Positions 8,160 to 15,308 of a DNA stretch of 32,740 bases are shown in pieces. Positions within the stretch are counted from its first letter, which is position 1. Each line of letters opens with the position of its first letter. Below the pieces are notes generated by a model that saw nothing but the letters and a program-made list of their open reading frames with translations, had not been told where the DNA came from and ran no database searches. Position numbers and translations under genes: made by a program. The stretch comes from an uncultured Aureispira sp. (GTDB lineage: Bacteria; Bacteroidota; Bacteroidia; Chitinophagales; Saprospiraceae). The DNA lies in the NCBI GenBank assembly GCA_902727865.1, contig CACVAQ010000177.1, positions 1 through 32,740 of the forward strand, written 5' to 3'.

Positions 8160-8629
8160 TTTTGTTCTGATAAATTCTATAGTCTCTTGTTCCTCTAATC
8201 TTATCCTAAAAACCTACATTGGATGGATTCCCCTACAAATTTAATCTAATTAATTGTATTTTCTATAAATTCTAAGTCCTCAAAAAAAAACATTCGTTCT
8301 CTGACTCCTCCAAGCTCTCTGAGGCTAACGCACGTAAGGATAGCGCAGCTCAAGCGCTCCTACCGAACCATAGAGACAAGGTAAATGGTCTCTAAAAAGT
8401 CCTTAAGAGTTGCCTTCTACTTAAAAACGCCACTCGATTTAGCTTCCCTGAAACTAAACCTTGTCAAATAACCATAAATTTGAATTGTATTTTATCCCTA
8501 AATTACCCAAGAACCACTATGAATTTAGTACATTTGCCTATATTTAATCTTGTTATGTTTGCATTTGAACTAAATTAGACTCCAGACAAAACAACCACTC
8601 TACATACTAACGATAGCAGAATTTATCCT
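8160..8629. other. Divergent intergenic region, about 470 bases
   Basis: Divergent spacer between the TPR gene (minus) and the DUF4271-like gene (plus). It holds a plus-strand promoter at 8534-8561 and a possible minus-strand -7 box, TAAATTTG, at 8236-8243. The middle part (about 8300-8400) is richer in G and C than its flanks and has a run like AGCGCAGCTCAAGCGCTCC, loosely like the repeat blocks elsewhere. No ORF is supported. Confidence 0.4.
8534..8561 (+). promoter_or_regulatory. Bacteroidota-type promoter for the DUF4271-hemD pair
   Basis: TTG at 8534-8536, 17 bases, then TATGTTTG at 8554-8561: a full match to the TTG/TAnnTTTG promoter of Bacteroidota. It lies about 70 bases upstream of the first ATG of the downstream gene. 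Confidence 0.7.
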
Positions 8630-9793
8630 ATGTTGCCTAAGTGCTCTTTACCCAATCTATTACCATTCTTTCGACAAGAATCTTTAAAAAAGCAGACCTC
8701 AAATGCACCATTTGGAGGGCTCTACTGTTTAAAAATGTGTCTAGTATTTGTTTTTTTTATTTCGGGAAACACCATTTTAAGTGCGCAAAAAACACCATCC
8801 AACACAAAACAAGACAGTACACAGAAGGCCGTCCAAAGTATCCCTAAACGAAGCATTATTTCTATTCCTAGATCGATCAGAAAAAAAACTACTTGGGTCG
8901 AAACAGACGATTTTGATCTTGCAAAAACCAATACAATTTCTTATTTTTCAAAGGCTTTCAAGGTAAAAAAAGATGCCTTGAGTAGAAAATATTACAACAA
9001 TAACCTTTTTGACATAGCAGAGTCCGACAATCCCTTTGCCTTACCTATTGGAGATCACAAGTCGAAGCAAAAAATAAAAACCACAACAAAAACAGAAAAT
9101 CAACTTGTTTTTTCAGAATTATTTGCCTTAAATGGAAATGATGACGAACAAGGAATTGCCAAATGGCTGATTTTTGTCTTGCTAGGTTTACTTTCGTTGA
9201 TGTCTATAATTGTAGCGATTTACAAAAAAGAAGTGTCTAGTATTTTTCAGGCATTTATAAGTACTAGTTCAAGCCAAAATGGACAAAGAGAGCAAGCAAG
9301 CGTTTTGACCATAAACCGTTTCTCTAGTTATATCCTTTTTGTGTTGAGCATGGGTACGTTTTGCTTTTTAATCCCTCAAATTCTACTACAAGAATTTCAA
9401 CTGAACACTTTTGGAGCGCTTTGCTTATTTATTTTAGGGCTTGGAGCAATTTATTTTCTCAAGCATGTTCAACTCAAAATACTATCTTACATTCTTCCCT
9501 TTCCGCAAGAAATTGAAGCCTATAGTTTTATTATCTCTAATACCAACAAAGCACTTGGTTTTATCATTGTTCCCTTACTTTTTTTGATTGCTTATACTCC
9601 CGCTACAGGGCAGATAATGTCCTTGTATTTTAGTTTTATCTTACTCAGTTTAATTTATATTTATCGGATATTAAAGGGCTTAGCAACAGCTGGAAGTATA
9701 ATCTTATTTCATAAGTTCCATTTTTTTGTGTACCTTTGTGCCGTTGAAATAGCCCCGATAGTAATCTTATTGAAGATATTGTCTATTTTATAA
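8630..9793 (+). CDS. DUF4271-like integral membrane protein
   Basis: Up to 387 residues. An N-terminal hydrophobic stretch ending in LSAQ (about 37-53) looks like a signal peptide, followed by a soluble, basic linker (about 54-175) and then about six membrane segments (roughly 179-199, 233-253, 258-275, 303-323, 328-348, 362-385). The layout and its place directly before hemD match the DUF4271 family of Bacteroidota, a guess from memory of that neighbourhood. Function is unknown. The ATG at 8630 gives a long polar lead before the signal peptide; ATG at 8735 (residue 36), preceded by GGAGGG, would start right at the hydrophobic stretch and is a serious alternative. HemD begins 16 bases downstream, so the two form an operon. 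Confidence 0.8.
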   Translation: MLPKCSLPNLLPFFRQESLKKQTSNAPFGGLYCLKMCLVFVFFISGNTILSAQKTPSNTKQDSTQKAVQSIPKRSIISIPRSIRKKTTWVETDDFDLAKTNTISYFSKAFKVKKDALSRKYYNNNLFDIAESDNPFALPIGDHKSKQKIKTTTKTENQLVFSELFALNGNDDEQGIAKWLIFVLLGLLSLMSIIVAIYKKEVSSIFQAFISTSSSQNGQREQASVLTINRFSSYILFVLSMGTFCFLIPQILLQEFQLNTFGALCLFILGLGAIYFLKHVQLKILSYILPFPQEIEAYSFIISNTNKALGFIIVPLLFLIAYTPATGQIMSLYFSFILLSLIYIYRILKGLATAGSIILFHKFHFFVYLCAVEIAPIVILLKILSIL

Positions 9794-9809
9794 CGATAGT
9801 AAACATTAA

Positions 9810-10601
9810 ATGTCAGTAGATTTAGAAGATAGATTAGAGAAAGTTCAGAGTATTTTGGTCACACAATTAACAACCAAAAATAACCGAACTCCATACGATA
9901 AGTTAGAAGAAAAGTTTGGTTTAAATATCGATTATCGCCCATTTACAGAGGTAAAGCCTGTTAGTTCAAAAGAATTTAGAAAGCAAAAAATTGCTTTAGA
10001 AGAGTTTACAGCAATTATTTTAACTAGTAAAAGTGCTGTAGATCATTTTTTTAGACTTTGTGATGAAATGCGCTACAAGGTTCCCACAGACTTAAAATAT
10101 TTTTGTAAGTCTGAGGCGGTTGCATTGTACTTACAAAAACACATTGTTTATCGCAAACGAAAAGTGTTCTTTGGCAAACGTGTCTTGGATGACCTTAAAC
10201 CTTCTTTACTTAAGCACAAAAGCAAAGATAAGTTCTTGTTGCCTTGCTCCAACTTTGGGGGACGCAATTTTGCTTCTTTCTTAGAAGAGAACGAGTTTGA
10301 TTTTAAGGAATCAATCATGTATCTAGCAGCTAGTAGCGACATTTCGGACTTAGAAGATGTATTTTACGATATTTTGGTCTTTTTTAGCCCTCTAAGCTTA
10401 CAATCCTTGTACGATAACTTTCCTGAATTTCAACAGAAGGAAACTAGAATTGCTGCCTTTGGCAATAGTACTGCTCAAGCTGTTTTGGATAGAGGTTTGA
10501 CTCTAGACATCAAAGCTCCTGCGCCAGAATCGCCTTCTATGACAATGGCGATTGAAAAATACATTCGCAAGGTACTAAAAGCAGCTCCTACGAGAAAGTA
10601 A
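9810..10601 (+). CDS. hemD: Uroporphyrinogen-III synthase
   Basis: A 263-residue protein of the HemD family, which cyclises hydroxymethylbilane with inversion of ring D to give uroporphyrinogen III in haem and sirohaem synthesis. The family is poorly conserved, but the two-domain Rossmann-like layout shows: an N-terminal ILVTQ strand, FTAIILTSKSAVDHFF (typical of the ..i.fTS..av..f pattern), KFLLPCSNFGG in the second domain, then DILVFFSPLSLQSL and RIAAFGNSTAQAVLDRGL near the C-terminus, the last being the characteristic aiG..Ta.a....G motif. It directly follows the membrane-protein gene and shares its promoter. A terminator follows at 10616-10663. Confidence 0.9.
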   Translation: MSVDLEDRLEKVQSILVTQLTTKNNRTPYDKLEEKFGLNIDYRPFTEVKPVSSKEFRKQKIALEEFTAIILTSKSAVDHFFRLCDEMRYKVPTDLKYFCKSEAVALYLQKHIVYRKRKVFFGKRVLDDLKPSLLKHKSKDKFLLPCSNFGGRNFASFLEENEFDFKESIMYLAASSDISDLEDVFYDILVFFSPLSLQSLYDNFPEFQQKETRIAAFGNSTAQAVLDRGLTLDIKAPAPESPSMTMAIEKYIRKVLKAAPTRK

Positions 10602-10615
10602 TAAACAGAACCACT

Positions 10616-10663
10616 GAAAAAAAAATGTTAGATGCTTATAGCATCTAACATTTTTTTTTTACA
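10616..10663. terminator. Bidirectional terminator between hemD and a TPR gene
   Basis: ATGTTAGATGC and GCATCTAACAT form an 11-bp stem around a five-base loop, bounded by A8 on the left and T9 on the right. It works in either direction for the convergent gene pair. Confidence 0.92.
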
Positions 10664-10708
10664 AACGGGATCGTCTATTCAAAAGCAAAATTTATCCTAA
10701 AAAATCAT

Positions 10709-12244
10709 TTATTTTTTCTTCTTTTTAAGTACGGCCAATCGTTCCTTTGCTTGGCTATGCAAACTTACTTGATATTGATCTGGTTTCTCTTTGAGACACA
10801 TTTCATAAAACACCTTTGCCTTTTCAAACTCCTCTCTCGACTCATGAATTTTCCCTGACTGAAGGGCTGCATTACAAGCGTAGTAATAGGGTTTTTTCGT
10901 TCCTTTATCAATCGTTTCTGCATAACTCTTTAACGCATCATCGTTCTTTTTCATTTTTTGCAAAATTCTTCCCGTTCGATAGGTATACTCAATTTTTTCT
11001 TGATCTGTTTTTAAGTCCTTAGCATTACAAGCTTTCATGGCATTAAACGCCTTATCATAATAGCCGCCATCGTATAACAAACGAGCTTGAAGTAGGTCAA
11101 CATTGGGCACATTTTTTTGTTTTGCTTCTTCCATTTCATTCATAGCCGTTCTATCTTGTGCGGTATTATGTTCCCCTCTTTTTTCGACCAAGGACATGTA
11201 ATAACGGTACTTCGATCCATCTTTTCGTAATAAATAAATCCACGCTAATCTATGATACGCTTCTTTAATCCCATTAACACCTCTATATCTAGATAAGAAA
11301 TTATTAAAGTCTTTTTCTGAATCTAAATCCAAGCGATACAGTTTACACATTCCGACCATAACATCCATGTACGGAAAATGGTAATATTCCTCCCCTTTTG
11401 GGTATTTATCCAAAATCATGATGGCCTGCTTACTTTTACCTGTTTTAATGCTTCTATTTGCCAGAATATAAGCTGCCATTGGATTCTTAGTATAATCTAA
11501 TATTTCTGTATTAATAGCGCCCCATGCTTTTAAGTCACTATTCCCCATGTACAAAAGCAACATGCCATAAATCACTTGTACTTCCTCATTAAATTCAAAC
11601 TCTGGGTGACGCTTACCGTGATCAATGACTTCTTCTATTTCACCCAAACCCTGTCTAATATTCCCTCGTAAACCAGCCAAGGATGCTCCCCACTGGTATT
11701 TGCCAGGTATCGCACCAACCATTGTGTGAAGGATTCCCATCGCACGTTTATTGGGCAAAAACTTAGGGAATTTTTTATCGTTTCGCTCCAACAGAACGGC
11801 TGCTTTTTTAATACTTTTAAAGGCTTCCATATTATCTTGAAACAAAGCATAAATCATCCCCCAGCGCAAATGAATATCTGCCTGTGTAAATAAAGTATAT
11901 GGATCAGCCTCTGCACCTTGTTCTAGCCACAACAAGCGTTTTTCTTTCCGCTCTAGGTATTTGCCATAAATATCTTTCGGCTTACCATCTATAAAGGCAT
12001 GAAAAAAGTCGATATAGTCTTCCAAATAATGTGGAATCAAGTTAAAGCTATTTTGTTTTTTCTCTTGAATCAATCGAGGAATTACGGCATTAAACTTTAA
12101 GGTCATCACATCGTGAAACATACCATCCAAATCATCATTCCATTTAAAAAAACCAGCATGATTCAATTCTTCAGGGCTTGTTTGTGCATACCCAGAAAAT
12201 GTGGGGGCTAGTAGTAAAAAGCAAAGGCTATAAAAATAGTTCAT
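10709..12244 (-). CDS. Exported TPR-type repeat protein
   Basis: A 511-residue protein with a Sec signal peptide (about 1-20, ending SGYAQ) and a mature part of helical repeats. TPR-like units are clearest in the second half (for example EYTYRTGRILQKMKKNDDAL and REEFEKAKVFYEMCLKEKP). The first half is helical but lacks clear repeats and has many aromatic residues. The C-terminus is a short lysine run. It is likely periplasmic; no enzymatic motif was seen. This family of signal-peptide TPR proteins is common in Bacteroidota, but I cannot name a role. Its promoter region overlaps the repeat-rich spacer (12245-12765). Confidence 0.82.
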   Translation of the reverse strand: MNYFYSLCFLLLAPTFSGYAQTSPEELNHAGFFKWNDDLDGMFHDVMTLKFNAVIPRLIQEKKQNSFNLIPHYLEDYIDFFHAFIDGKPKDIYGKYLERKEKRLLWLEQGAEADPYTLFTQADIHLRWGMIYALFQDNMEAFKSIKKAAVLLERNDKKFPKFLPNKRAMGILHTMVGAIPGKYQWGASLAGLRGNIRQGLGEIEEVIDHGKRHPEFEFNEEVQVIYGMLLLYMGNSDLKAWGAINTEILDYTKNPMAAYILANRSIKTGKSKQAIMILDKYPKGEEYYHFPYMDVMVGMCKLYRLDLDSEKDFNNFLSRYRGVNGIKEAYHRLAWIYLLRKDGSKYRYYMSLVEKRGEHNTAQDRTAMNEMEEAKQKNVPNVDLLQARLLYDGGYYDKAFNAMKACNAKDLKTDQEKIEYTYRTGRILQKMKKNDDALKSYAETIDKGTKKPYYYACNAALQSGKIHESREEFEKAKVFYEMCLKEKPDQYQVSLHSQAKERLAVLKKKKK

Positions 12245-12279
12245 TAATAAGGGATTTTTTTAACATGATTACAAATAGA

Positions 12280-12350
12280 CATTACTCCGCTAAAAACCCG
12301 AAGCGAGCTAACAAACGTAGTGAACGAATCAACAGGGTCTTAACAAAACA
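12280..12350 (-). repeat. Dispersed ACTCCG/CGGGTTTT repeat, copy 1
   Basis: CATTACTCCGCTAAAAACCC (12280-12299), continuing GAAGCGAG, parallels the copies at 12488 and 31276-31392 (the last in opposite orientation). On the minus strand it ends in CGGGTTTTTAGCGGAGTAATG-type sequence. The far boundary is uncertain. Confidence 0.65.
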
Positions 12351-12487
12351 AGAGTTCGGTAATTTATTGAGCCAACCAAAGTGAACTAGCCCACTTGTAG
12401 TAGTAATACAAAAGTTCTGCCGAAGAAGTGATAAGTAGCGGAAATAGGCATTTTTATTACGATAGAAATTATTCAATTTCGTTAAAC

Positions 12488-12600
12488 CACTACTCCGTTG
12501 AAAACCCGAACTAAGCAAACTAAAGCGCAGCGCTTAGGAGCTTAGCGACTCACAAGGCGACGGCACGGATTAACAAAGGCTCCCCGTAGCTAAATCGTAT
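12488..12600 (-). repeat. Dispersed ACTCCG/CGGGTTTT repeat, copy 2
   Basis: It begins CCACTACTCCGTTGAAAACC (12488-12507) and then CGAACTAAGC; the same run of bases is found, reverse-complemented, at 31362-31388. It continues as a GC-richer block including TTAACAAAGG (12570-12579), also shared with the 31.3 kb copy. Its right end (12574-12594) matches 24003-24023 on the opposite strand at 19 of 21 positions. Confidence 0.75.
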
Positions 12601-12710
12601 TACTTTGATAAAACGTAGAAAACCTGCATAGACTACATTCGTTACAAAAAATGGACCGCCAAATCGATAGACTCCTATTCAAGGGATATCAAAAGTTATT
12701 TTTAAGCCAA

Positions 12711-12750
12711 AAAAAACCTCAAGGAATAAAATTCTTGAGGTTTTTTTTTA
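12711..12750 (-). terminator. Terminator of the Nif3/zinc-ribbon operon
   Basis: CCTCAAG (12717-12723) and CTTGAGG (12734-12740) form a stem extended by A:T pairs, with A6 and T9 on the outer sides. It lies just after the stop of the zinc-ribbon gene. Confidence 0.85.
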
Positions 12751-12765
12751 TATATTTTCATCCAA

Positions 12766-13578
12766 TTATTCTGCTGCTGCCGCCGCTGCTGCTGCTGCTT
12801 CCTCTTCTTGTTGTTCTATTTCTTCCAAAGAAGTTCGGATGTTCGCTGCGACCAAAACTCTAGCACAATGCTCACAGTTGATGATACGTTTACGTTGTCC
12901 AAGCTCTAATTGCGTTTGAGGCGGTACTTGACTAAAACAACCACCACAAGCATCCCGCTCAACAATAACAACCGCCAAGCCATTTTTATAAGTGGTTGCC
13001 AATCTATCGTATACCGCTAACAAAGCATCGTCAATTTTCTTACGAGCACGTTTTTCTTTTCTTAGAAATTTTTGCTCATCTTTTTCTGTCTTAGCAGTAA
13101 TTTTTTCTAATTCTTCCTGCTTCAATGTCATGTCAGCACGCTTCTCTTCTTGTCTACCTTTAGAAGCGTCTAGCGTTGTATCCTTGTTACCCAACTTTTG
13201 TTGCGTTTCTCTGATACGTTTATTAGCAAGTTGAATATCCAACTTCTGAAGTTCTACCTCACGCGTCAAAGCTTCAAACTCACGGTTATTTTTAACATTA
13301 TTTTGTTGCTTGTTGTACTTTTCAATCAAAGCTTCCGCCTCCTTGATTTTATTTTCATGCTGCACAATACTCATCTGTAAGCCTTTGTGCTCATCTTCTA
13401 ATTTAGCAATCTTTTTATCTAAAGTAACAATCTCTGTTTCTAATGCACTTACTTCCAAAGGAAGTTCCCCTTGCAACTTTTTGATGTTGTTCAACTGAGT
13501 GTTGACAATTTGCAACTCATATAAGTTTTGTAACTTTTCTTCTACTGGTAAGTTAGAATTAGCATTTTTCTTTGCCAT
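12766..13578 (-). CDS. Coiled-coil protein with C4 zinc ribbon
   Basis: A 270-residue protein: residues about 15-185 are a long coiled-coil hairpin, followed by a zinc ribbon with CGGC (Cys211, Cys214) and CEHC (Cys235, Cys238). This is the C4-type zinc-ribbon/CT398-like family (DUF164), whose structure is a helical hairpin with a terminal ribbon; it is proposed to bind nucleic acid or protein, with no settled function. It ends in an unusual tail of acidic residues then nine alanines and a Glu. Its start lies four bases after the stop of the Nif3 gene, an arrangement common in Bacteroidota, so the two are co-transcribed. A terminator follows directly. Confidence 0.9.
   Translation of the reverse strand: MAKKNANSNLPVEEKLQNLYELQIVNTQLNNIKKLQGELPLEVSALETEIVTLDKKIAKLEDEHKGLQMSIVQHENKIKEAEALIEKYNKQQNNVKNNREFEALTREVELQKLDIQLANKRIRETQQKLGNKDTTLDASKGRQEEKRADMTLKQEELEKITAKTEKDEQKFLRKEKRARKKIDDALLAVYDRLATTYKNGLAVVIVERDACGGCFSQVPPQTQLELGQRKRIINCEHCARVLVAANIRTSLEEIEQQEEEAAAAAAAAAE
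12771..12803. repeat. GCN trinucleotide tract encoding the Ala tail
   Basis: A run of CTG/CCG triplets on the plus strand encodes the nine C-terminal alanines of the zinc-ribbon protein, followed by a CTT/CTC run for Glu. Such a tract can change length by slippage without a frameshift. Confidence 0.7.
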
Positions 13579-13582
13579 AATA

Positions 13583-14692
13583 TTATAGATAATTTATTGG
13601 ATTTGTATTTACTTGCGTACAGTGGATTGCAAAATTACGAAATTTTTGCGTTAATAACTCATAAAACAGTTCAATTGTATACTGTTCACTCTCATAATGC
13701 CCAATATCGGCAATAATTATGCGATTTTCGGCATCAAAAAACTGGTGATATTTATAATCTCCAGTAATAAATATATCGGCTTGCACTCCAAGAGCATTTC
13801 TCAGCAAGAAACTTCCTGCTCCTCCACAAAGCGCAACACGTTTAATTTCTTTTTTACACAAAGCAGTATAGCGAATACCATCTGCTTTCATATTCTGTTT
13901 TAACAGGTTCAAAAAGGCCATCGTTTCCATTGGTTCTTCTAGTTCTCCAACTAATCCCGAACCAATTTCTTGATGCACATTATCCAAAGCATAAATATCA
14001 TAGGCCACCTCTTCGTAAGGATGTGCTTGTATTAAAGTTCGGATAACCGCCTGTTGCAAATAAGCAGGAAAAACAACTTCCAAGCGATGCTCTTTTTCTT
14101 CGTGTTGTGTTCCTATTTCACCTACAGTAGGGTGACAAGAATCGTTGGCTTTAAAAGAACCAATTCCTTCTGTCCTAAAGCTACACTCTGAATATTTGCC
14201 AATACTTCCTGCTCCTACAGCAAATAGCTTATTTTTGATACTTTCGGTTGCCTTAATCGGCACAAAAACAGATAACTTTTTCAACAAACCCTTCTTCGGA
14301 TTAAGAATTCGAGTTTTTGTCAAGCCTAATTTTTCTGCAATTTTGCCATTGACTCCATTTTGATAAACATTATCCAAATTGGTATGCGCAACATAAATCG
14401 CAATATCATTCTTAATCGCTTTTATGATAACACGCTCTACATAGCTTTTCCCTGTAAAAGTTTTTAAGCCACTAAAAACAATTGGATGATGTGCCACCAC
14501 TAAATTACAACCTTTCTGTATCGCCTCCTCTAAAACAGCTTCGATCGTATCCAAAGCAATAAGAATACCTGTTACCGCTAAATTCTTATCTCCAACAATC
14601 AACCCCGCATTGTCGTAACTCTCCTGCAAAGATCGAGGGGCAATCGACTCTAAATATTCAACTACATCTTTTATTTTCATTTTACTAATCAT
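13583..14692 (-). CDS. Nif3-like dinuclear metal centre protein
   Basis: A 369-residue member of the Nif3/YbgI/YqfO family, which forms a toroidal hexamer with two metal ions per subunit. Metal ligands are seen in VAHHP (His68, His69), VAHTNLD (His103, Asp107) and the C-terminal GHYESEQ (His and Glu). The middle region (about 125-230) is the inserted PII-like domain found in the longer YqfO-type members. A GTP cyclohydrolase I-like activity has been claimed for some relatives, but the function is generally regarded as open. The likely start is the fifth codon (Met at 14680), since relatives begin MKIK; the ATG at 14692 would add four residues. The stop is four bases before the zinc-ribbon start. 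Confidence 0.92.
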   Translation of the reverse strand: MISKMKIKDVVEYLESIAPRSLQESYDNAGLIVGDKNLAVTGILIALDTIEAVLEEAIQKGCNLVVAHHPIVFSGLKTFTGKSYVERVIIKAIKNDIAIYVAHTNLDNVYQNGVNGKIAEKLGLTKTRILNPKKGLLKKLSVFVPIKATESIKNKLFAVGAGSIGKYSECSFRTEGIGSFKANDSCHPTVGEIGTQHEEKEHRLEVVFPAYLQQAVIRTLIQAHPYEEVAYDIYALDNVHQEIGSGLVGELEEPMETMAFLNLLKQNMKADGIRYTALCKKEIKRVALCGGAGSFLLRNALGVQADIFITGDYKYHQFFDAENRIIIADIGHYESEQYTIELFYELLTQKFRNFAIHCTQVNTNPINYL

Positions 14693-14730
14693 TCGTTCCT
14701 AAAATACCAGTCAACATATTGAAGTTGTTC

Positions 14731-15141
14731 TTACGAATCCAACTCATCTTCAATCAAATGTCGATCAAGGTTCAACTCTGGATTATTTAAAACCAAACAA
14801 TCTCGAATACGTTCAAAGTCTGCTTCTAAATAGGTAAATAAATGCTTATAAACTCGTTTATCGTCTAAATAAATTGCTTTGTCTCTGACAACTACCCTAC
14901 TTTCTTTGTAGGAATAACGCTTCGCAACCACTCCTAATCCATTTCTAAGAATCAACTCCTCATCGGTTAACTCTAGGATGGAATTATTATAAATATTGTT
15001 CAAACTTATTAACATCCAAATCGCTCCTAACCCAACTCTATATAAACTATGCGTATACCATGACAGCAGAATTAACAAAAAAGCCATGATTATATTTACT
15101 GCCAAAAACCAACTCTGATATCGAATCTTTAATGGTAGCAT
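14731..15141 (-). CDS. Small membrane protein with PH-like cytoplasmic domain
   Basis: A 136-residue protein: two membrane segments close together (about 12-30 and 34-52), then a soluble beta-rich domain starting ILELTDEELILRNG, the type of entry seen in bacterial PH-like/STM3941-like domains. The C-terminus is acidic. The gene lies 38 bases upstream of the Nif3 gene on the same strand and is likely its operon leader. The same general layout (membrane hairpin plus PH-like domain) recurs in the split gene at 32.1-32.7 kb. No function is known. Confidence 0.7.
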   Translation of the reverse strand: MLPLKIRYQSWFLAVNIIMAFLLILLSWYTHSLYRVGLGAIWMLISLNNIYNNSILELTDEELILRNGLGVVAKRYSYKESRVVVRDKAIYLDDKRVYKHLFTYLEADFERIRDCLVLNNPELNLDRHLIEDELDS

Positions 15142-15185
15142 AATTTTTTGTTTATAGACTTGTTTTCAGCAAGCAAGTGATCGTC

Positions 15186-15193
15186 CAAAAATA
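15186..15193 (-). promoter_or_regulatory. Candidate -7 element for the membrane protein/Nif3/zinc-ribbon operon
   Basis: TATTTTTG on the minus strand fits TAnnTTTG, about 45 bases upstream of the start. A -33 TTG is not evident; the preceding terminator stem occupies the expected upstream region. Confidence 0.4.
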
Positions 15194-15214
15194 ATTTAGA
15201 CGCTATTCTTAAAC

Positions 15215-15260
15215 TAAAAAGAGGGTAACAGTTAAACTGTTACCCTTTATTTAGTTTATG
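15215..15260. terminator. Terminator downstream of the OmpA-family gene
   Basis: AGGGTAACAGTT (15222-15233) and AACTGTTACCCT (15235-15246) form a 12-bp stem around a single central base (so effectively a four- to five-base loop), with AT-rich flanks including TTTTTAGTTT on the minus strand. It separates the OmpA-family gene from the next minus-strand operon. Confidence 0.85.
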
Positions 15261-15308
15261 CTCATACATTTAGTGTAAATTATACAACAAACATACAAGG
15301 CACTATTT

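Larger units (their letters stand above)
12245..12712. other. Repeat-rich spacer, no gene
   Basis: About 520 bases between two minus-strand genes hold two same-orientation copies of the dispersed ACTCCG...ACCCGAA element (annotated separately). A 78-codon minus-strand reading frame runs through both copies, but its translation has no protein-like features. Nothing else is supported apart from a terminator at the right end. Confidence 0.6.

Noticed and set aside
8300-8400. GC-richer block as another copy of the ACTCCG repeat family
   Set aside because: It lacks ACTCCGTTG ends and the GGAGTAATG tail; resemblance is limited to a short AGCGC-rich stretch.
12282-12518. A 78-codon minus-strand frame in the 12.2-12.7 kb spacer
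   Set aside because: It runs through two copies of a dispersed repeat, has unusual composition, no conserved features and no plausible start context. It is best explained by the repeats.
12651-12863. A 70-codon plus-strand frame rich in Leu and Pro
   Set aside because: It crosses the terminator and reads the opposite strand of the alanine-tract coding region; an artefact of repetitive codons.
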